DNA from: Rhinopomastus cyanomelas
Lineage: Eukaryota > Chordata > Aves > Bucerotiformes > Rhinopomastidae
Direction of reading: 5' to 3'
NCBI GenBank assembly: GCA_013400115.1
Contig: VXBP01002815.1
Span: 434,001-498,000, forward strand
DNA: 64,000 nt
Shown: positions 58,327-64,000 of the stretch, piece after piece
Position numbering within the stretch: position 1 is the stretch's first letter
Layout: each line of letters starts with the position of its first letter
Translations under genes and position numbers: made by a program
Notes under the pieces: generated by a model
Told to the model about the DNA's origin: nothing
Database searches by the model: none
Seen by the model: the letters and a program-made list of their open reading frames with translations, nothing else

Positions 58327-61300
58327 GTGAGCGCGGGGCAGGGGCAGGGGAAGGGCCTGGGCGCTGTGGGACGGGCCCGGCGGGAGGTGCCGCCCCACGG
58401 CGAGGTCGGGCGGGGCCGGTTATGAGCCGGGGCCGGGGCTCAGCGCTCCGTTCCTCTCCGCTCGATCGGCTAACGGGTAGGGCTCAGCGGGACCTGTGGG
58501 CTGGGCTGGGCTGGGCCGCGCCGGGCCGGGCAACACGGGCTGTCTGCACCCGCAGGGCTCTGCGGGGCGGCTTCTCCCCTGCAGAGCCGCGGCTCCCCCT
58601 CTGCGGCCAGTGCTGGGCCTGAGACTCGGGGGCCACTCGCCTGTGCCCTTCTCCCGGGTCACTGCTGGCCTCGACAGCGCCAGAACGGAGAAAGGAGCCT
58701 CCCCTGCAGCGGGGCTGTGAACTTCCCTCGGCAGGGCCGGGCACCAGGGGATCCCGCCCGAACTTCACGCACACAACTTCAGCGAGGAGCGGGGCTGTGC
58801 TCGGCGGAGACCTGCCCCGAAATTCGCCTCCCAGGTCTGTTTTTTGGCCCCTGTGCTGTACAACGGACGTTCTGGGGTTTGCTGGTCCAGGCTGTGGGCG
58901 CCGGGGCTCGCTGAGACCCTTCCTGCGTTGGTGAGGCCAGGAGTGACGGATGCGCTTGGAGCTTAGGACTGGATGGATGGGATACGTTTGAGATGTGAGA
59001 GTTTCCTTCTGGAAGCGCTAGGAATGTGGTTGTTGAGACAACGTCCGAGTACCGATGTTAAAAATAAGTGATGGATGCTGCCAAGGCTGTACAAACCGGG
59101 CTTTGTGGTGGTAATGGGAGGGAAGGAGCTGGCATAGCGATGTCGATGAGGATGCGCTTTTGCTGGTCTCTAATGTGTGTCTGCTAAGTTTGGCTGAAAC
59201 ACACAACACAAACCCTGCTGTTTGCTTGTGCTGTGCAGCTGTACTGATGCACCTGCTCACGTGAGCACATGGGTTAGAATTCCCTTCTCTGCTAACAGCA
59301 GCAAGTCTGGGAAAGGAGGGGAGAAACAGTTTGTTGAGTGATAGCCACGTATGTGAAATTTATTTCTGGTTACTGGTACAAAATTCATCTGCTTTGGTTG
59401 ATGGGATCTCCTCCTGGACCTGCAGGAGGTGAAGTTGGTTCCACTTCTCTAGAGCCTGCCTAGTCCCTAAGCATAACTGGTGGTAGGTGTGTACCATACG
59501 TGAGTAAAGACACTGCGTGGGTCAGGCTATTGTGTGTGAATGCCACTGCCCCGAGGGTGTGCCCACCGGAATTGTATGTTTTTTAAAGTTCTCATTTCAC
59601 CTCTTTCTGTCTTGAGAAATCCTGTGAACGTCTCAGATTTAAACAAGCGTACTTCTGGAGGTGAGCTGAGGCTTGGTGCCTAACCTGTGCTTTATGCTTC
59701 CCTGCAGAGTTAAGAGCAGTAGGACAGGGACAGCTCTGGGCAAGTACAAATCAAGAAGAGATGGAATCTGCACCCAAGTCTTTGGAGTCACAGTCCCTTC
59801 ACAATTCTGTTAATAGAGATTGGTTTTTGTCTGTTTCTCCAGCGGTCTGTTTCTCCAGTCCATAGCTGAGTGTGAGGTGTACGCATGCAGACATTACTGC
59901 TCATGCAAGCGAGCTGGAGTTACTTTCTTTTGTAGATGGAGCCCTTGCAGAAACCCAAGGGGAGAGGAAGAAGGAGACAGAAGTTACTTAAGCTGCAGTT
60001 TGCCTTGAGAACAAACAGCTACTATTGCACTGTGAAGTTTCCAAATCCTTGTGGAGTTACACTGCAGTGGCTTTTGCAATAAGAGTTCTGGGGATGCATC
60101 CTCCCTGTCTGTTTTGAAATGAGAATTTGAGAGGTGGTTATTTGACATGGCAGCTTGTGATAAGAGAGAACAGGGCCAGTGACCTCAGACCTCGGTGTCT
60201 TTCTCGGGCCTGGGATGGAGAGAAGAGTCTTTGGTTCACACCCGGGCCAGGTTCAGGTTGGAGATGATCACGAGTTGGCTGTTCATGGGACTCAGTAGGA
60301 CGATTATAGCTCTTGGTCTGTTTCCCGGTTTGCCAGCATCGTGTCACAGAAGGAGCTTTGTGTGGATCCTGGTGCACATTCTTGTTGGCTGGTGACTTTG
60401 GGTTAAGCTTGAATGTAAATTCTTGGCTCCTCCTGGAGGCTTTTCCTTTTGATTCTGGCAAGCGGAGGATAGAGGCTCGTTCCCTCTGATGTGCATAGGG
60501 GCCTCTAATTTGTGCTTTGCGTTTGGTGGTTTTTGTGAAGTGCTCAGGTGGAGGATGTATCCTAGCCAGTAGCGTAACTCTGTCTTCTGCAGCATTTTTC
60601 TTGTGAGGGGAATTAAGCTGTGATACTACTTTCTTCCACGTTCCTCTCTGGCTCTGATTGAGTTAACAGAAATGGAGTAATTTTGATTCTGTGCTGCTCA
60701 CTGCTGTGTGTCTTGGAAAAGGCAAAGTTTCTGGCAGACCTGCATGCTGTGTCCTGGAAAGCAGGCTGGAGCCCTTGGGGGCACTTGGTAAAGCTACGCT
60801 ATGGTGGTGGCTTTGATGAACAATCCTCTTTCCTTTTGCCTGAGGAGTGTGTGTACCCCACACAGCGTCTCATTTGCTTCTATTGCCACTGCCAAGCTGG
60901 TGATGAGTCTGTGCTGGGGTGGGACAGCTTTGCAGAACAGCCAGCAGGCTGCTGCCTGAAGCTGTGGAAGCTGCTGAGTATAGGCATTGGAGAAAGGGAT
61001 GCTCCATGTGGTTTTCTAGACTTGCTGCATTCCAGCCAGCCCAAAGGTCTCAAGCAGCGTTGGAAACCCAATGTACTAGGGATGATGCGCGCAGTGGGCA
61101 CCCTATTCATCCAGAATAGGATGCATTCCTTGCCCTGAGCAGCCGACTGACTGTAGAGCAAGAACGGCTTCAGGCCAAGCACAAACCCTGAGCAGTAGGT
61201 TTGGCAGTGTCACTCCATTATCTTCTGCTGTTGGACTGAGGAGCTTGGCCTGAAGTGGTGATGCACACATGTAATTTGCCTCTTCTTTAAGTCTGGGCTC

Positions 61301-63352
61301 ATCTTTCTGGGTGTTTCTTCTTGGATCTGCTGCATCCTCAATCTTGACTGGCTAAACTAGAGAGTTCTTGCTGAGTAATACCTGCTGCTTGCTCTGCAGA
61401 GTGCAAAGTGTTATACCTGCAGCTCCTCCAGCTATTCTCCACATGTAGAATAAAGAGTCAATTTGGTGTTGCAGGGCAAAGCTCAGTGTTAGGCTTACAG
61501 CTACACTGAAAGTCTGGTTCTCCCTAGCCCCAGAGAGTGAGTAAATACACCAGGGTGTAATATCCCTGCACCTTTGGATCTGTGTTTGGTGTAGTTGAGG
61601 ACAAGCCAAGCTAATGACTTTGACGTGGCACAAAATCTGGGGTTGTTCCTGTTTGTCACTGAATTCTGGTCTAATGCTTGTGGTCCAGTGTTGAAACCAG
61701 GACTTTGATCATTAAAGCCTGTTGAGCTCCAAAGCATAAGCACAGCCACTTAGCACAAGCCACTCAGTCCAAGACTGCTGAGAGCTTCAAAGGTGCTGAG
61801 CGCATCTCCTCTGAGAATGACAGAGCACAGCACCTCTGTGCATCTCAGGTTCTGTGCATGTCAGGTTCTTTGCATCCCTGTGCAGGGTGTGATTGGTGCT
61901 GTTTAAGGGTGGAGTGTGACCAGGCTGGGGAGCAGCCTCTGTGTTACTAGAAGAAAAGAGACCTGGTCTTCCTTTTGAAAAGCTTTTCAGGGCAGCTTGT
62001 CCTGAAATGGGTTTGTTTGTGGTGTTTGTAGGGTTTGGTTTGAAGCCTTTAGAAAGAAGGAGGATGTCTGCAGAAAGGGTGGCTCATATTTGCTATGTGT
62101 GGGTGCTGTTTTGTGCTTATAATCAGGGGCTGAACTGTGCTTGAGGGGAGGAGGAGGTAGGAGTGACTCCTTGTGGCTTGTCCTTCGATGTTAAACCTTG
62201 CAGAGAGACACTGCGAATAGCAAACCTTGATGTTTCTATTGAAAAATTGAAGAGCTGCTCCTTGTTTACTGTGTTCTTCCTTGTCTGTAGGCATTGGCTC
62301 CTTGATCACTTGGGGGAGGCCAAAGCAAGTTTGCCAGCCTGTCTCTGCATGGAGCCTGGGACCAGAACACATGAAGCAAGGAGGGGAGATAGGTCTCCCT
62401 TGAGCTGCTTGTTGGTGGAAAGGAGCTGGGAATCAGCAGGGAAGCAGGTGATAGTGAAAATATGGGGGTGGCTGTAGTCAAAAATTCAAACCTGCTGAGC
62501 CCTCTGGAAAAGATCTTCTGACTTGCCCTTTTACCAGTGATTTCTTGCCTGTCTTTGCTGATAAAGAGTTGTTAGTGATCAGTCTGATAGAAATATAAAG
62601 TATGTTAAACCAGTTGAAGTGTCTGGATGTTGACAGAGATATACCAGAACAGCCTTCATCTCAGAAACCATTCAGTTAAAAATAATAATTCCTTTTGATG
62701 TTTCCTGATTACTCTTATTTGGGCCATGTTCCTTTGGGGGCTTTTGTAGGAAAACTCTAGAATCTCTGTTCTAGATAAAATGAAGTAGCCACCAAGAAAC
62801 ATTAGGGAGGTGACCTCTACTGGGTGCCCTCACACAGATAAGATTGTTCTCAGCAGGGACTTGCTTTAGCCACTAAGGCAATGGCATCTTCTCTGTACTT
62901 ACAGCTCTGATAAGATGAAATCATGGATTGAGCCATCTTTCTTCTGTTGTGTTGTTGGATATGTTTAAAAATCAAGGAAGTCTGGGAGGTAGTTGCTTGT
63001 GCGTCTGTTCTGTACATACTTGTTTTTATTTGACACTCTCAAACTTCCCTGAGCCAACTCTGGGCCTCAATTCTCTCTATTTTTTAAGTGAGAACAGATC
63101 TTGTCTTAATCACGTGGCTCTAGAATCTTGAGATTGATAACAAAACTCTGTTTGCTATGGAAACTGGTAACATTGCGACATTCTGCATCCTTTCGGCCTT
63201 TCAGTTCTTCTCCTCGAGGTCTCTGTGGGTACTTCAGACTCCCACATCTCTCTCTGTGCAGAAAATGGATGAGGCGTAGATTGTACAAGATCATTCTCTC
63301 CAAACCAGAGTGATTAAGGGTTCAACTAACTTTTTTTCTGCTACCTTTGCAG
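58327..63352 (+). other. Presumed 5'-UTR intron of CHST12
   Basis: About 5.0 kb from the GTGAGC donor to the acceptor TTTTTTTCTGCTACCTTTGCAG at 63352. I see no repeat, RNA gene or other exon in it. Open frames such as 60683-61138 (151 codons) have no recognisable features. Confidence 0.5.
58497..58532. repeat. GGGCT pentamer repeat
   Basis: GGGCTGGGCTGGGCTGGGCC followed by imperfect CCGGGCCGGG units, within the CHST12 CpG island. Confidence 0.7.
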
Positions 63353-63447
63353 GCTCCTGGTCTGCAGCACCATGCTGGGTCCGAAGCCTCACTCCACAAG
63401 CCAGAGGTGAATCCAGGTGAAAGCCAGCTATCACAGTAGGTCTCAGG
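63353..63447 (+). other. CHST12: CHST12 5' UTR in the coding exon
   Basis: 95 bp between the acceptor TTTGCAG|GC and the start codon. The start context is CTCAGGATGA, with A at -3 of the ATG. No upstream ATG in good context forms a long competing frame. Confidence 0.75.
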
Positions 63448-64000
63448 ATGACCAAAGCACGGCTTCTCCGACTCTCTGTGGTGCTGGTCTCCATCTTCAT
63501 GATTCTCCTGATCATTGTGTACTGGGACAATGTGGGAACAGCTCACTTCTACTTACATACCTCCATCTCTAGGCCCCATTCCCCAGGAGCCATTCCTGGT
63601 ATCACGGCCGGTGAAGGCTGGGAAGCCTTGCCAGATGTGGATGAATTTTTGGCAAAACTGCTTAGTTCAAACCTGAAACAGAATAACTCCGTCTCCCGAA
63701 AGGCAGAGCAGCAACTGCTTGTCCAGGGCTCCACCAAGCCTGTGGTGAGCAATTTGGAGGAGAACGTGCGAGGCTATGACTGGTCTGCACACAATGACAG
63801 AAACAGCTTGGACCAAGAGAAACTGCAGATCGAGAGGCAGAGAACGTTGAGGGAGTTTTGTGCCAATTCCAGCTTCACCTTCCCCACTAAGGAGCGCTCC
63901 TTTGATGACATCCCAAATTATGAGCTCAACCACCTGATTGTGGACGACCGCCACGGTGTCATCTACTGTTACGTCCCCAAAGTGGCCTGCACCAACTGGA
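63448..64000 (+). CDS. CHST12: CHST12, carbohydrate (chondroitin 4) sulfotransferase 12, N-terminal part
   Basis: Golgi type II membrane enzyme that transfers sulfate from PAPS to the 4-O position of GalNAc in chondroitin and dermatan. The window holds the first 184 codons of about 414 in human; the frame runs off the right edge. Visible: a short basic cytoplasmic tail (MTKARLLR), a signal anchor at about residues 7-26 (LRLSVVLVSIFMILLIIVYW), a variable stem with DVDEFL, N-glycosylation sequons (NNS, NSS), and a conserved luminal block FPTKERSFDDIPN. The 5'-phosphosulfate-binding motif PKVACTNW begins at residue 177. The start MTKARL is identical to human, and an acceptor 95 bp upstream (63352) shows that the coding exon begins there. 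The human coding region is a single exon, as here. Identity is confident. Confidence 0.97.
   Translation, partial: MTKARLLRLSVVLVSIFMILLIIVYWDNVGTAHFYLHTSISRPHSPGAIPGITAGEGWEALPDVDEFLAKLLSSNLKQNNSVSRKAEQQLLVQGSTKPVVSNLEENVRGYDWSAHNDRNSLDQEKLQIERQRTLREFCANSSFTFPTKERSFDDIPNYELNHLIVDDRHGVIYCYVPKVACTNW

Larger units (their letters stand above)
58050..58850 (+). promoter_or_regulatory. CpG-island promoter of CHST12
   Basis: Dense CpG and GC-rich stretch, with GGGCGGGCGGAGCGGC at about 58184-58200 and CTCGCGAGAGGCG (a TCTCGCGAGA palindrome, the known ZBTB33/KAISO-type promoter element) at about 58238-58249. No TATA box is evident. The nearest downstream gene in the same direction is CHST12, 5 kb away, which has an untranslated first exon in other vertebrates. 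Confidence 0.65.

Noticed and set aside
57782..58330. 182-codon open frame upstream of CHST12
   Set aside because: The second half lies in the CpG island and is Arg/Pro-rich; the first half has no protein-family resemblance and no supporting splice pattern.
59708..59815. Possible extra 5'-UTR exon of CHST12 after the acceptor CTTCCCTGCAG
   Set aside because: The acceptor is good but no matching GT donor in a splice-like context follows, so the call would rest on one site only.

Overview
This 64 kb window is vertebrate nuclear DNA, almost certainly from a bird. Genes have long introns with GT-AG splice sites and CpG-island promoters. About a dozen CR1-type non-LTR retrotransposon 3' ends are scattered through it, with the avian-style tail (TTGGACTRGATGATCTTT..., then ATTCTRTG octamers). 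The gene order SNX8 (minus) - EIF3B (plus) - CHST12 (plus) matches the order I know from human 7p22. The species cannot be named from this stretch. All protein comparisons below were made by eye against remembered human family members; no search was run.

Layout. (1) 1-12,640: 5' part of SNX8 on the minus strand. Three coding exons are visible (start codon at 12,552) and the rest of the gene lies off the left edge. (2) 12,640-16,330: spacer between the head-to-head genes SNX8 and EIF3B, holding two CR1 fragments. (3) 16,330-34,030: complete EIF3B. Eighteen coding exons join in frame to 817 codons plus stop, followed by an intron in the 3' UTR and a poly(A) signal. Intron 16 has a GC donor. (4) 34,030-58,000: a long region without intact genes, rich in CR1. 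Embedded at about 44.2-50.8 kb, possibly 41.6-55.3 kb, are the decayed exons of a multi-exon kinesin-8 gene most like KIF19. It keeps splice sites and exon lengths but has several in-frame stops and a frameshift. (5) 58,050-64,000: CHST12. A CpG-island promoter and probable non-coding first exon are followed by a 5 kb 5'-UTR intron and the coding exon from 63,448. The reading frame is cut by the window edge just after the start of the 5'-PAPS-binding motif.

The three live genes are unrelated in function: endosomal sorting, translation initiation and Golgi chondroitin sulfation. They are simply syntenic neighbours. The observation most worth following up is the broken KIF19-like kinesin between EIF3B and CHST12. 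It is not a processed copy, so it looks like a formerly functional intron-containing gene (a lost paralogue or a decayed duplicate) at a place where I know of no kinesin in mammals.
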